This document shows, piece by piece, positions 1-8,518 of a DNA stretch of 64,000 nucleotides; the first letter of the stretch is position 1; each line of letters begins with the position of its first letter. Both the position numbers and the translations under genes were made by a program. Location of the stretch: positions 35,237 to 99,236 of the forward strand of contig QCTJ01000005.1 in assembly GCA_003211205.1 (NCBI GenBank). The letters run 5' to 3'. Origin of the DNA: Synechococcus sp. AG-673-F03 (GTDB taxonomy: Bacteria > Cyanobacteriota > Cyanobacteriia > PCC-6307 > Cyanobiaceae). Under the pieces are notes generated by a model. The model made no database searches. It was not told the origin of the DNA and saw nothing but the letters and a program-made list of their open reading frames with translations.

Positions 1-2
1 TG

Positions 3-1268
3 GATCAGCTGAGCCTTCTACCCGGACCAATCGAAGCCGGAGCGGTATGGGATTTGCTGGGAGCGGTTCCTGAGCAGGAGTTGCTGGAGCTGGTGAAGGC
101 CATGAGCACCAGTGAGCCCGTGACGCTGCTGGAAGCGAGCCGGCAACTGCTTGACCGCGGCCGTGATGCCGAATCGGTACTGCAGGGCATGGCGGGGATC
201 CTGCGGGATCTCGTGCTGATGGCCGCTGCTCCAGATCGACCTGAACTCACCGGTGTCTCCCCACAGTTCCGCGATCAACTGCCAGGCCTCGCCAAATCCA
301 TTGGCCGGACACGACTGCTGCAGTGGCAGGCCCAGCTTCGAGGCGCTGAACAACAGCTGCGTCAGAGCGTGCAACCTCGCCTCTGGCTGGAGGTGCTGCT
401 GCTCGGTTTGCTGGCTGAACCAGCCGCCGCGACAAGCGCAGCAGCCTCTGCACCGGTACCAGCTCGAGTGAGTTCTGCAACTCCTGTGGCCTCAGCGGCT
501 GTTCCAACACCAGCGCCTTCCCCCGCAGCAGTTGTTGCTTCAGCAGCCGATCCCTCAACAGCCGTGTCAGCGGTGAGCCTTCCCGACACATCCAACACCC
601 ACTCGCCGCCTTCACAGGCAGCTGCAGCATCCGAGCCCCCAGCGAAAGCAGCTGCAACTACTCCCGCCCCAGGGGAAGACCTCGGAGAGCTCTGGCAACA
701 AATCCTGGCCAGTCTGGAACTTCCCTCCACGCGCATGCTGCTGTCGCAGCAGGCACGGCTAATGCGGATCGACAGCCACCGCGCTGTCGTGCAGGTCTCC
801 GGGAACTGGATGGGCATGGTGCAGAGCCGCGCAACCTTGCTGGAAAAAGCGATTGCAACTGCCATGGGAGGCAACCGTCAGCTGGTCCTCGAAAACCATG
901 GAGGCGCAGCTCCCATGGCAGCCATGCCGAACCCAACAGCATCCACAACGGCACCACCACCTGCACCAGCCCCCAGCAATGGCGTTCAGCTGCCTTCCCC
1001 CCCTCCGTCGGCCGCTGTGGTGCCGAACAATGCAGCATCTCCAGCACCCACATCAGCAACGGCTTCTGCCCAGCCGCCGCAGGCGACCGCAGCTCCCTCG
1101 GTTGCCACCAGCCAGGCAGCACCCGTTCAGACAGGCACTGCCGCCGTGTCGGCGCAATCAACAACAGTCCCGCCAGTGCGCCCTGAGCCTTCAGCCATGG
1201 ATGAAAAGGTAAAGCGCTTTGCTGACTTCTTCAACGGTCAGGTCCTGGACGTGGACCTCAACAACTAG
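3..1268 (+). CDS. dnaX: DNA polymerase III subunit gamma/tau, C-terminal part (partial)
   Basis: The reading frame is open from the window edge, so the start and the AAA+ ATPase domain lie outside. The first ~130 visible residues match the helical clamp-loader domain III of DnaX, which oligomerises with delta and delta'. Beyond it come two Ala/Pro/Ser-rich linkers (about residues 140-215 and 300-400) separated by a folded block of about 80 residues. The protein ends with a conserved-looking tail (KRFADFFNGQVLDVD). By family knowledge it is the clamp-loader subunit of the replicase, here probably made mainly as the long tau form. The end meets the convergent glycosyltransferase gene with a 4-base overlap. 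Identification is firm from the visible half. Confidence 0.9.
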   Translation, partial: DQLSLLPGPIEAGAVWDLLGAVPEQELLELVKAMSTSEPVTLLEASRQLLDRGRDAESVLQGMAGILRDLVLMAAAPDRPELTGVSPQFRDQLPGLAKSIGRTRLLQWQAQLRGAEQQLRQSVQPRLWLEVLLLGLLAEPAAATSAAASAPVPARVSSATPVASAAVPTPAPSPAAVVASAADPSTAVSAVSLPDTSNTHSPPSQAAAASEPPAKAAATTPAPGEDLGELWQQILASLELPSTRMLLSQQARLMRIDSHRAVVQVSGNWMGMVQSRATLLEKAIATAMGGNRQLVLENHGGAAPMAAMPNPTASTTAPPPAPAPSNGVQLPSPPPSAAVVPNNAASPAPTSATASAQPPQATAAPSVATSQAAPVQTGTAAVSAQSTTVPPVRPEPSAMDEKVKRFADFFNGQVLDVDLNN

Positions 1269-2626
1269 ATCCCAGGTTCTGAAGCCTGAAGCGTCTCGTC
1301 CTGTCCGCTGTGCGTGGTTTTGGCCCAGACCAGTCGTTTGGGAAGAAACGCCATACGCAGGGTGACCCAGGGGATCACAAGGAACCAGTGACTGAGATAA
1401 GCGATGCCCAGCAGAAGATTGAACAGACCAGGCGAGGGCAAATCGGGCCCTTCGCTGGGGCGTCGACAGCCACGCCAATAGGCCACCCCGGACACGCTGA
1501 AGGCCACGATCGACAGAGGCCAGTAAGCCGGCGTGGTGCGGCTGATCAAACTCGTGAACAGATCCGCCCAGGAGACCACCGGAAGGGCGTACTGAAGCAG
1601 GAAGAAACAGGCCACATCCCTGCGCTGGGATGGGGTCAGACGTGAAGAAATCAATCCCGGCCAGTAGTCGAGAAAGCGTTGCAAGCCTCCTTCGGCCCAT
1701 CGCTGGCGCTGCTTCCAGAGTGCCTGAAGCGACTCAACGGCCTCCTCCTGCACAGGTGGATCCCAGAGGATGCCAATCCGAGCTCCCTGAAGCATCAAAC
1801 GAAAACTCAGATCCAGATCGTCAGTGACGGTGTCCTCGTTGAAACCACCGCAGGCTTCCAGCAGATCCCGGCGCAACAGCTCACCATTGCCACGCAGTTC
1901 AGCCACTCCACCACCGGCAAGCCGTCCATCCTGAAGCTGGGCATCAAAGGCCATCTCCATGGCCTGAACACGGGTTAACCAGTTGCTGCTTGCATTCGTC
2001 ACCGCTTTGCGCATCTGAACAGCGGACCAATCACCGCTGGTTGCAAAGGGCATCAACCGTTCCAGCTGATCTGAACTCAGCTGGGCATCAGCATCAAGAA
2101 TCAACAGCCATTCACCCTGGGTTTGAGCCAGAGCGGCATTGAGAGCACCCGACTTTCCTCCTCCTGCATTCCGAGGCCGGCTGATCACCCGCAAAGCAGG
2201 GAAACGGATCTGAAGCTCTGCGAGACGGTCGGGAGTGCGGTCTTCGCTGCCGTCATCCACCACACACAAGCTCAGACGACCGTCGGGGTAGCGCAAGGCA
2301 CTGAGGCGCTCCACCAGGCGAGTGACCACCGCTTCCTCATCACGGGCGGCAACCACCACATCCACAGTGGGGAAGAGCTCCGCTGACAAGGCCGCTGAAA
2401 AGGACGGGGAATCATCCGGGTCGCTGCCATTGCTCTGCGTGATCTGCTGATCAGAGCCTCGCATCAAGGTGCGCAGGGCATATCCCCCGAGCAATATCGC
2501 CAGAGTGAAGGCAGGAATCAGGCTCCGGGATGGATCCAGCCAATGGGGCGCCGCGCCGGCCCAGCCACAGGCCGCCAAGAAGCAGACCGTCTTGCCGCGG
2601 CGGTGATCTCCAGTCCCTGCGGCCAC
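1265..2626 (-). CDS. Processive family 2 glycosyltransferase (membrane)
   Basis: A GT2 enzyme of 453 residues from the chosen GTG start. Visible motifs: a nucleotide-sugar site with DD near residues 124-125, the DAD metal motif at 178-180, TDD at 268-270 as catalytic base region, and QRQRW at 306-310, the Q/RxxRW signature of processive (cellulose/chitin/hyaluronan synthase-like) transferases. One hydrophobic segment lies near residues 38-50 and two or three follow the catalytic domain, so it should sit in the plasma membrane and extrude a polysaccharide. The sugar is unknown. A GGGAGG element sits just before GTG 2626; a TTG at 2650, 8 bases after the upstream spoIID-like stop, is an alternative start. 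It is probably cotranscribed with the SpoIID-domain gene. Confidence 0.85.
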   Translation of the reverse strand: MAAGTGDHRRGKTVCFLAACGWAGAAPHWLDPSRSLIPAFTLAILLGGYALRTLMRGSDQQITQSNGSDPDDSPSFSAALSAELFPTVDVVVAARDEEAVVTRLVERLSALRYPDGRLSLCVVDDGSEDRTPDRLAELQIRFPALRVISRPRNAGGGKSGALNAALAQTQGEWLLILDADAQLSSDQLERLMPFATSGDWSAVQMRKAVTNASSNWLTRVQAMEMAFDAQLQDGRLAGGGVAELRGNGELLRRDLLEACGGFNEDTVTDDLDLSFRLMLQGARIGILWDPPVQEEAVESLQALWKQRQRWAEGGLQRFLDYWPGLISSRLTPSQRRDVACFFLLQYALPVVSWADLFTSLISRTTPAYWPLSIVAFSVSGVAYWRGCRRPSEGPDLPSPGLFNLLLGIAYLSHWFLVIPWVTLRMAFLPKRLVWAKTTHSGQDETLQASEPGI

Positions 2627-2657
2627 AACCCTCCCACCACGACGAAACAAAGTGACT

Positions 2658-4262
2658 TTAGGGGGCCTTAGCAGGAGCAGACCCAGCAGGGGCTGTGAAA
2701 GGCCCCAACTGGGTTCCGGGGTAATAGTGCTGCAGGATCCGCTGAGCGCTCCAACCACGATCGGCCAGATCGATGGCACCTGCCTGGGACAGCCCCACTC
2801 CATGGCCAAAGCCCCCGCCTTGGAAGCGCCAGACCCCCGCCCCTTCAGCTTCAACAACGAACAACGTGCTGGGCAAACGGCGAAGGGTGCGCCGGATGGC
2901 ATCCAGTTTCAAGACCACGGGTTCGGCTCCACGATCCCGATCAATCTCAAGGGCGAGAACCCGTCCGCTGGGCCCGCGCTTCTGCACGCTCATCGATGTC
3001 GGGGCAGCATCTCCCTGGCCTGCAGCGGCCAGGGCCTGGCCTAGCTGTCCTGCGGTGTAAACACGGCTCCAGCGAAAACGTGGATGACCTGCTCCATAGG
3101 CACCACTCCCGTTGTTCAAAAGAGTCTGAACGTCCTGGTTGCTGCGCAGAGGCAGGGAGATCGACTGACCCCAAGCGGCCGCACCATCCGCCTGCACCTG
3201 CACATAGGGAAGCGGCTCCATGTTCCAGGCTTCCTCAGCGTGAGCACTCACTCCGCCATTGGTCGCGTGATACACCGCATGAATCGGCTGGCCATCCCAC
3301 AACAAGACCTCCCCAGACGTGGCACGGATGGCTTGCCGAACTGCTGGGCTTGCCAGCCTTGGATCGCTGTACACCTGGCATTGGGTGTCACTGCAGAGGT
3401 GATACCCATCCAGAGCAAAACGATGGCTATTGGCCAAAGCCCATGTGCGGGCCAGCACGGCCTGGGCCTGCAAAGCAGCCGCTGGGGATCCTGCTCCAAT
3501 CTCATGGGGCACCACCCCCTCGAGATAACGCTCCAGCGGAAGCTGCTCCAGCAGTGTCCAGCTGCCATAGGCGTCCGCCTGCAGACGAAACGGTCCGCGC
3601 AGAACACCACCGTTCCAACGCATTCCATCAGGGGCTTGCACTTGCAGAGGCCCCTGCAGGGTGCGTCCTCTCTCAGGCCCCTCGAGTACGGGCATCACAA
3701 CACTGCTGATGCGCTGACTGACCTCACGCAGGGGCACACCTGCAAGATCAGGCGCATCCGCGGGAGCCCAAACCTCCCATTCGCCCGGATGGGCCACCTG
3801 AGCCTCCACCCCCTGACCACGCCATCGCTGAGCGATTTGATCGGCTGACTCGAAACTGGCAAAGGGTCCGGCAACACGTCGGGCCACATCGAGAGGTTCC
3901 GGGAGAGCGACGCGTCGCCAGCTGAAGCGCAGCCGGTCAGCCGACATCACAGGCTTTCCGGCCTGATCCAACAGTTGCAAAGGAGCAGCTCCGGCGCTGC
4001 TCAATGTCAATTGAGCCGCCGATCGATCAGACCGAGTTCCCGCGCCGAGATAATCATCAAGTGACACCCAGAGCACGGAATTCCTGGCCGAGGGCGGCAA
4101 TGGCACGCTTCGATGAGTGGGCACCGCAACAGCCTCAGCCTGGGCTTCAGAAGGAGGCGAAGGCTGCTCGATGACCTGGGCCTGACAACCCAGGCCCGCC
4201 CAGACCGGAAGCCAAATCCAGGGGGGAAGCCTGAAGACTGCAACTGGAGCGGAGCAGGGCAT
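2658..4262 (-). CDS. SpoIID/LytB domain protein
   Basis: About 534 residues from the ATG at 4262 (another ATG is at 4292). The N-terminus has a hydrophobic Trp/Leu-rich stretch ending near a Cys (AGLGCQ), consistent with export, though the lipobox is not canonical. The middle third carries a SPOR-like segment, then the SpoIID domain with its typical blocks (ERYLEGVVPHE, a TQCQVY segment, and an FGHGVGLSQ-type block near the C-terminus). In Bacillus, SpoIID is a lytic transglycosylase acting on peptidoglycan; cyanobacteria do not sporulate, so a role in cell-wall remodelling is inferred. The stop lies 8 to 32 bases before the glycosyltransferase start, suggesting an operon of envelope genes. 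Confidence 0.85.
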   Translation of the reverse strand: MPCSAPVAVFRLPPWIWLPVWAGLGCQAQVIEQPSPPSEAQAEAVAVPTHRSVPLPPSARNSVLWVSLDDYLGAGTRSDRSAAQLTLSSAGAAPLQLLDQAGKPVMSADRLRFSWRRVALPEPLDVARRVAGPFASFESADQIAQRWRGQGVEAQVAHPGEWEVWAPADAPDLAGVPLREVSQRISSVVMPVLEGPERGRTLQGPLQVQAPDGMRWNGGVLRGPFRLQADAYGSWTLLEQLPLERYLEGVVPHEIGAGSPAAALQAQAVLARTWALANSHRFALDGYHLCSDTQCQVYSDPRLASPAVRQAIRATSGEVLLWDGQPIHAVYHATNGGVSAHAEEAWNMEPLPYVQVQADGAAAWGQSISLPLRSNQDVQTLLNNGSGAYGAGHPRFRWSRVYTAGQLGQALAAAGQGDAAPTSMSVQKRGPSGRVLALEIDRDRGAEPVVLKLDAIRRTLRRLPSTLFVVEAEGAGVWRFQGGGFGHGVGLSQAGAIDLADRGWSAQRILQHYYPGTQLGPFTAPAGSAPAKAP

Positions 4263-4368
4263 CACAGCGAACTGGACAGCTGATCTGAGCATGAACCCGA
4301 ACAAAGGGTTTGGCTGAAGGCAGGGTGAGGTTCTATGTTTGTCGCTTGTGCCACGCGCTGCCAGAGAA

Positions 4369-4566
4369 ATGCCCAAGCTCAAGACCCGCAAAGCAGCCGC
4401 AAAGCGGTTCAAAGCAACAGGCACTGGCAAATTCCTGAGACGCCGGGCGTTTCACAACCACCTGCTGGATCACAAAAGCCCAAAATTGAAGCGACACCTG
4501 AAAACGAAAGCTGTCGTTGATCGCACCGACGAAGAGCGTGTGTCCCTGATGATTCCCTACGCCTGA
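4369..4566 (+). CDS. rpmI: 50S ribosomal protein L35
   Basis: 65 residues, very basic, beginning [15 protein letters not shown], which is the typical start of L35; the full length equals the family norm. The ATG at 4369 is chosen because an upstream in-frame extension adds ten residues with no L35 similarity. L35 is a component of the large ribosomal subunit. It precedes rplT by 66 bases, the usual bacterial pairing. A short inverted repeat (GCCTG/CAGGC at 4573-4587) lies in the spacer. infC, the usual partner in other bacteria, is not adjacent; upstream is the divergent SpoIID-domain gene. Confidence 0.97.
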   Translation: MPKLKTRKAAAKRFKATGTGKFLRRRAFHNHLLDHKSPKLKRHLKTKAVVDRTDEERVSLMIPYA

Positions 4567-4632
4567 GTCGCGGCCTGCTTTCCAGGCAGTAACTCAATTC
4601 ACATCTCCCTTTAATTCCCTTTTTCAAGACCC

Positions 4633-4980
4633 ATGGCACGCGTTAAAAGAGGCAACGTCGCCCGTAAGCGTCGCAACAAGATTCTCCGTCTGGCTCGCGG
4701 CTTCCAAGGCAGCAACGGAACCCTCTTCCGCACCGCCAATCAGAGGGTCATGAAGGCTCTGTGCAATGCATACCGCGACCGGCGCCGGCGCAAGCGCGAC
4801 TTCCGCCGTCTGTGGATTGCCAGAATTAATGCGGCAGCTCGCATAAACGGTGTGAGCTACAGCCGTTTAATCGGTGGTCTCAAAAAGGCTGATGTGCGCA
4901 TCAACCGCAAAATGCTGGCACAAATGGCCGTGGTGGACCCCTCCAGCTTCGCCAGTGTGGTGAATGCAACTCAGGGTTGA
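4633..4980 (+). CDS. rplT: 50S ribosomal protein L20
   Basis: 115 residues, the normal L20 length, with the classic basic N-terminal extension ([16 protein letters not shown]) and the globular C-terminal block around [22 protein letters not shown]20 binds 23S rRNA early in 50S assembly and, in other bacteria, represses its own operon. It follows rpmI on the same strand, and the TPR gene begins 34 bases later. Confidence 0.97.
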   Translation: MARVKRGNVARKRRNKILRLARGFQGSNGTLFRTANQRVMKALCNAYRDRRRRKRDFRRLWIARINAAARINGVSYSRLIGGLKKADVRINRKMLAQMAVVDPSSFASVVNATQG

Positions 4981-5014
4981 ATAGCGTCCCTTCACGGGAG
5001 CTCGGCCAGCCTTC

Positions 5015-5605
5015 ATGAATTCCTTCCTGCCTCAGACCTACCTGCTTGGACTGATTGGCCTGCTTGCTGTTGCTGCCGTGATTGCAGGGCGGCAGCTTCT
5101 GCGGGTTCGTCGTGATGAATTAGAGCTCATCAGACTCGAGCAATCCGAAGCAGGATCCTCCAAGGATGCTGGTGATTTGTATGAGCTCGCCTCAGTCCAA
5201 TTGCGCAAACGTCTCTATCCCAAGGCCACAGCAACATTGCGTCAGGCCGTGAAACGCCTGAGCAATGAACCTCAGGAAGCTCGGGCTCTGATCCAGAACG
5301 CCTTAGGATTTTCTCTGGCTGCTCAGAAGGATTTTTCAGGAGCAGTAAAGCATTACAAATTTGCTCTGCAGGCCAAGAAGGACTATCCAGTGGCCCTGAA
5401 CAATCTTGCTTTTGCTCAGGAGCGTCTGCTCAACAGGGAGGAAGCAGCAGACCTCTACCGCAAAGTGCTGGCACTTGAGCCGACGAACAAAACCGCAAGA
5501 AACAGACTCAAACGTTTGGAACGAGCAGCAGGCGGCAAAACAACCAGCTCATTCGTCGAATCGCAGAAGAGCTCACCAGAGAGCTCTGACAGCAGGGGCT
5601 TCTGA
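5015..5605 (+). CDS. TPR-repeat protein with N-terminal membrane anchor
   Basis: 196 residues. A hydrophobic segment (about residues 8-25) is followed by a basic stretch, predicting an N-terminal anchor. Two to three tetratricopeptide repeats follow, readable as A-x-x-x-x-G-F/Y-S patterns around residues 85-165 (ALGFSLAAQKDFSGAVKHY and ALNNLAFAQERLLNREEAADLY). The C-terminal 30 residues are Ser/Lys-rich. TPRs mediate protein contacts; the partner is unknown. It follows rplT at 34 bases and its last 33 bases overlap the end of the convergent gene for a 173-residue unknown protein. Confidence 0.8.
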   Translation: MNSFLPQTYLLGLIGLLAVAAVIAGRQLLRVRRDELELIRLEQSEAGSSKDAGDLYELASVQLRKRLYPKATATLRQAVKRLSNEPQEARALIQNALGFSLAAQKDFSGAVKHYKFALQAKKDYPVALNNLAFAQERLLNREEAADLYRKVLALEPTNKTARNRLKRLERAAGGKTTSSFVESQKSSPESSDSRGF

Positions 5606-6094
5606 CCCAGGACAGCTTGGCGCCAAGCTCAGACTGCCGCCGCGATTGGTGAGCCGTGGAGCCTGCCAGCTTGAAAGGGACATCCCCTGAAGAGCGAGGT
5701 AACTGCCACCAGGCTCGAGGTCGTCCGTGAGCTGGCTGGCAAGCGGCAACAAATCCACCTGATCCGATGAGGCATTGAGATTGCCCTGCACAGGCGTGCT
5801 GATCTCTCCGATCTGCATGTTTCCCCTCAGATCAACCATCTGACCGATGGGCTGAACACTCGCAAAGGTGAGTTTCACATCCACGCTGTTGCCGCTTGAG
5901 AACGACATGTAACTGCCGCACCACTCTCTCGGCATTGACGTTGCGATATTGGCGGCCCTGGCAATCGGATCAAAACGCTGAACCGAACCTTCAAGATCAA
6001 GTGGCTCCGTCAAGGCGGAAGCATCGAGAGGTAATGACGGTTCGAACGTCGCCGGAATCTCAATCGGCGCGTTCATGTCCATAGTGATGGGCAT
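5573..6094 (-). CDS. Conserved-looking hypothetical protein
   Basis: 173 residues (ATGs at 6094, 6082 and 6076 are all possible starts). I do not recognise a named family. The protein looks real: it has a compact beta-rich pattern with a WCGSY block near residue 58, a VQGNLN block near 105, and a C-terminal [17 protein letters not shown] segment, which resembles a small conserved cyanobacterial family. There is no signal peptide or membrane segment. Its 3' end overlaps the end of the TPR gene by 33 bases, and its 5' end faces thiG about 90 bases away. No function is proposed. Confidence 0.65.
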   Translation of the reverse strand: MPITMDMNAPIEIPATFEPSLPLDASALTEPLDLEGSVQRFDPIARAANIATSMPREWCGSYMSFSSGNSVDVKLTFASVQPIGQMVDLRGNMQIGEISTPVQGNLNASSDQVDLLPLASQLTDDLEPGGSYLALQGMSLSSWQAPRLTNRGGSLSLAPSCPGSEAPAVRALW

Positions 6095-6185
6095 GACGAG
6101 AACGGATGATGGCCGCAGGGTAGGTCCCTCAACCGTGGCCTGTTCGACTTCCGATCCGGTTCCCCACCAGTCCGCAGCTCATTCA

Positions 6186-6995
6186 ATGGCTTCGACCCCG
6201 TCCAGCACCGACCCACTTCTGATCGGTGGTCGCCAGTTCAACAGCAGGCTGTTCACAGGCACGGGCAAGTATCCAAATCTGGAAGCGATGCAGCAAAGCC
6301 TCGCTCGCTCCGATTGCGACATGGTGACCGTGGCCGTCAGGCGTGTTCAGACCGTGGCAGCCGGCCACGCCGGCCTGATGGAGGCCATCGACTGGAAACG
6401 CATCTGGATGCTGCCTAACACCGCTGGCTGTGCCAATGCAGATGAAGCCGTGCGTGTGGCCAGGCTGGGCCGCGAGCTGGCCAAGCTGGCAGGTCAGGAA
6501 GACAACACGTTCGTGAAGCTGGAGGTGATTCCCGACAGCCGGCACCTTTTGCCGGATCCCTTTGGAACTCTTGAGGCTGCTGAACAGCTTGTGAAGGAGG
6601 GATTCACAGTGCTGCCCTACATCAATGCCGATCCGCTGCTCGCCCAACGGCTGGAAGAGGTGGGCTGCGCAACAGTGATGCCCCTGGGTTCACCGATCGG
6701 ATCCGGGCAGGGGCTGCGCAACGCATCAAACATCGCGCTCATCATCGAGAACGCTGGTGTTCCTGTTGTGGTGGATGCCGGGATCGGGGTCCCCAGTGAA
6801 GCCGCGGCCGCCCTGGAAATGGGCGCCGATGCCGTCTTGGTCAACAGCGCCATTGCATTAGCAGGCAACCCTGCGGCAATGGCTGAAGCGATGGGTCAGG
6901 CGGTTGAAGCAGGCCGCACTGCTTACCTTTCTGGCCGACTGCCGAAACTCGACCAGGCCAGTGCCAGCTCTCCGACCACCGGCCTGGTCAAGTAA
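6186..6995 (+). CDS. thiG: Thiazole synthase
   Basis: 269 residues from ATG 6186. ThiG condenses deoxyxylulose-5-phosphate, dehydroglycine and ThiS-thiocarboxylate into the thiazole half of thiamine. The TIM-barrel signature blocks are present: GTGKYP near residue 25, the VKLEVI strand with the Schiff-base lysine at residue 111 (equivalent to Bacillus Lys96), the [12 protein letters not shown] phosphate loop, [13 protein letters not shown] and the C-terminal SSPT. An in-frame upstream ATG at 6075 would add a low-complexity tail without ThiG similarity and was not chosen. No thiS is visible nearby. thiL lies about 19 kb away. No TPP-riboswitch core was seen upstream. Confidence 0.95.
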   Translation: MASTPSSTDPLLIGGRQFNSRLFTGTGKYPNLEAMQQSLARSDCDMVTVAVRRVQTVAAGHAGLMEAIDWKRIWMLPNTAGCANADEAVRVARLGRELAKLAGQEDNTFVKLEVIPDSRHLLPDPFGTLEAAEQLVKEGFTVLPYINADPLLAQRLEEVGCATVMPLGSPIGSGQGLRNASNIALIIENAGVPVVVDAGIGVPSEAAAALEMGADAVLVNSAIALAGNPAAMAEAMGQAVEAGRTAYLSGRLPKLDQASASSPTTGLVK

Positions 6996-7058
6996 AGACT
7001 GGTGAAGTGACATGAAGCAAGCGACATAAAACAGGCCATTAAGCAATTGCACTCATAA

Positions 7059-7081
7059 GGTCCGTCTAGTCACAACGGACC
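7059..7081 (+). promoter_or_regulatory. Stem-loop directly in front of the psb34 start codon
   Basis: A perfect inverted repeat with 7-base arms (GGTCCGT / ACGGACC) and a 9-base loop ends one base before the ATG of psb34. No U-tract follows, so it is not a usual terminator for thiG. The position would place the ribosome-binding area inside the stem, which suggests translational control; that is inference only. Confidence 0.4.
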
Positions 7082-7082
7082 C

Positions 7083-7250
7083 ATGCAGGTCACAACCGAA
7101 GACGGTGGACGTCTGAATGCCTTCGCCAAGGAGCCCCGCATGGAGGTCATGGCCAAGGAAACCAGCCGCAGCAGTGCCTCCAGAGCGTTGATCATTAGCG
7201 GCTCCTTGCTGGTGGTGGCACTGATGGCCCTAACCGTGGCAATCAGCTGA
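7083..7250 (+). CDS. psb34: Photosystem II assembly protein Psb34
   Basis: 55 residues. It begins with a hydrophilic segment containing EDGGRLNAFAKEP, which closely follows the TNEEGGLLNNFAVEP type start of Synechocystis Ssl1498 (Psb34), and ends in one membrane helix (about residues 34-54). Psb34 is known to bind the CP47 assembly module / RC47 intermediate of photosystem II at the site used by high-light-inducible proteins during conversion to mature PSII. The gene lies between thiG and sqdB on the same strand. A stem-loop ends right before its ATG. It is short enough to be missed by automatic calling. Confidence 0.85.
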   Translation: MQVTTEDGGRLNAFAKEPRMEVMAKETSRSSASRALIISGSLLVVALMALTVAIS

Positions 7251-7308
7251 AAACCCTGTAGTAGCTTGCACCTCATTGGCGGCTCGCACGCTTCAGCAGG
7301 AGTTTGGG

Positions 7309-8505
7309 GTGAAAGTTCTCGTTCTCGGTGGTGACGGCTTCTGCGGCTGGCCCTGCGCCGTGAATTTGGCGGATCAGGGCCACGATGTTGTGATCGTGGA
7401 CAACCTGAGTCGCCGCAAGATCGACATCGACCTGGAGGTTGAATCGCTCACACCGATTGCCAACATCGGTGATCGCCTCAAAGCCTGGGAAGAGACCGGC
7501 GGCAAGCCCATGCACTTCGTGCACTTGGATATCGCCCACGAGTACGAGCGCCTGGTGGATCTACTGAACCAGGAGAAGCCTGAGGCGGTGGTGCACTTCG
7601 CTGAACAACGCGCCGCTCCCTATTCGATGAAAAGCAGCGCGACCAAGCGCTACACCGTCGATAACAACGTCAACGGCACCCACAATCTGTTGGCCGCCAT
7701 CGTGGAATCCGGCCAAGACATTCATGTGGTCCACCTAGGCACCATGGGCGTCTACGGATACGGCTCCCATAGAGGTGCCACCATCCCTGAGGGCTACCTG
7801 AAAGTGGAAGTCCCCCAGCCCGATGGCAGTCGCTTCGAGGAGGAAATCCTCCACCCGGCAAGCCCTGGCAGCGTTTATCACATGACCAAGACGCTGGATC
7901 AGCTGCTCTTCCTCTACTACAACAAGAACGACAAGGTCCGCATCACCGACCTGCATCAGGGCATCGTCTGGGGCACGAACACAGAGGCGACCGATCGCGA
8001 CCCACGGCTGACCAACCGTTTCGATTACGACGGCGACTACGGAACTGTGCTCAATCGCTTCCTGATGCAGGCGGCCATTGGCTATCCACTCACCGTGCAC
8101 GGCACTGGAGGTCAGACTCGCGCGTTCATTCACATCCGCGACTCCGTTCGCTGCGTCCAGCTCGCCCTGGACAACCCGCCAGAGCAAGGCGAACGGGTCA
8201 AGATCTTCAACCAGATGACCGAAAGTCACCAGGTGGGCGAACTGGCCAAGAAAGTTGCGGCCCTCACTGGAGCCAAGGTGAACAACCTGCCCAACCCCCG
8301 CAACGAAGCCGTTGAAAACGACCTGATCGTGGACAACCGTTGTTTCATTGAGCTGGGGCTCAACCCCACCACACTCGATGACGGTCTGCTGAAGGAAGTG
8401 GTGGAAATCGCCACCCGTTACGCCGATCGCTGCGATCGCAACCGCATCCTCTGCACCTCTGCCTGGACCAAAACCCAGGCCCAAGCCATCGGCTCCGCCT
8501 CCTGA
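7309..8505 (+). CDS. sqdB: UDP-sulfoquinovose synthase
   Basis: 398 residues from GTG 7309, which has an AGGAG element 6 bases upstream. SqdB makes UDP-sulfoquinovose from UDP-glucose and sulfite for the thylakoid sulfolipid SQDG. The extended SDR fold is clear: NAD loop GGDGFCGW at residues 7-14, catalytic Thr145 in GTMGVYG (the same number as in plant SQD1), and Tyr190/Lys194 in YHMTK. The sugar-binding segment DPRLTNRFDYDGDYGT is also intact. The gene is followed 13 bases later by sqdX, forming the sulfolipid operon. Confidence 0.97.
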   Translation: MKVLVLGGDGFCGWPCAVNLADQGHDVVIVDNLSRRKIDIDLEVESLTPIANIGDRLKAWEETGGKPMHFVHLDIAHEYERLVDLLNQEKPEAVVHFAEQRAAPYSMKSSATKRYTVDNNVNGTHNLLAAIVESGQDIHVVHLGTMGVYGYGSHRGATIPEGYLKVEVPQPDGSRFEEEILHPASPGSVYHMTKTLDQLLFLYYNKNDKVRITDLHQGIVWGTNTEATDRDPRLTNRFDYDGDYGTVLNRFLMQAAIGYPLTVHGTGGQTRAFIHIRDSVRCVQLALDNPPEQGERVKIFNQMTESHQVGELAKKVAALTGAKVNNLPNPRNEAVENDLIVDNRCFIELGLNPTTLDDGLLKEVVEIATRYADRCDRNRILCTSAWTKTQAQAIGSAS

Positions 8506-8518
8506 TCAGGCCCTTCCC

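Noticed and set aside
3084..3848. Long plus-strand open frame opposite the SpoIID-domain gene
   Set aside because: No domain similarity; the minus-strand frame has clear SpoIID motifs. It is a high-GC shadow frame.
4573..4587. Hairpin between rpmI and rplT as a terminator
   Set aside because: Arms are only 5 bases and no U-tract follows; the two genes are normally cotranscribed.
6095..6185. Possible TPP riboswitch before thiG
   Set aside because: No CTGAGA-type core or paired stems could be found.
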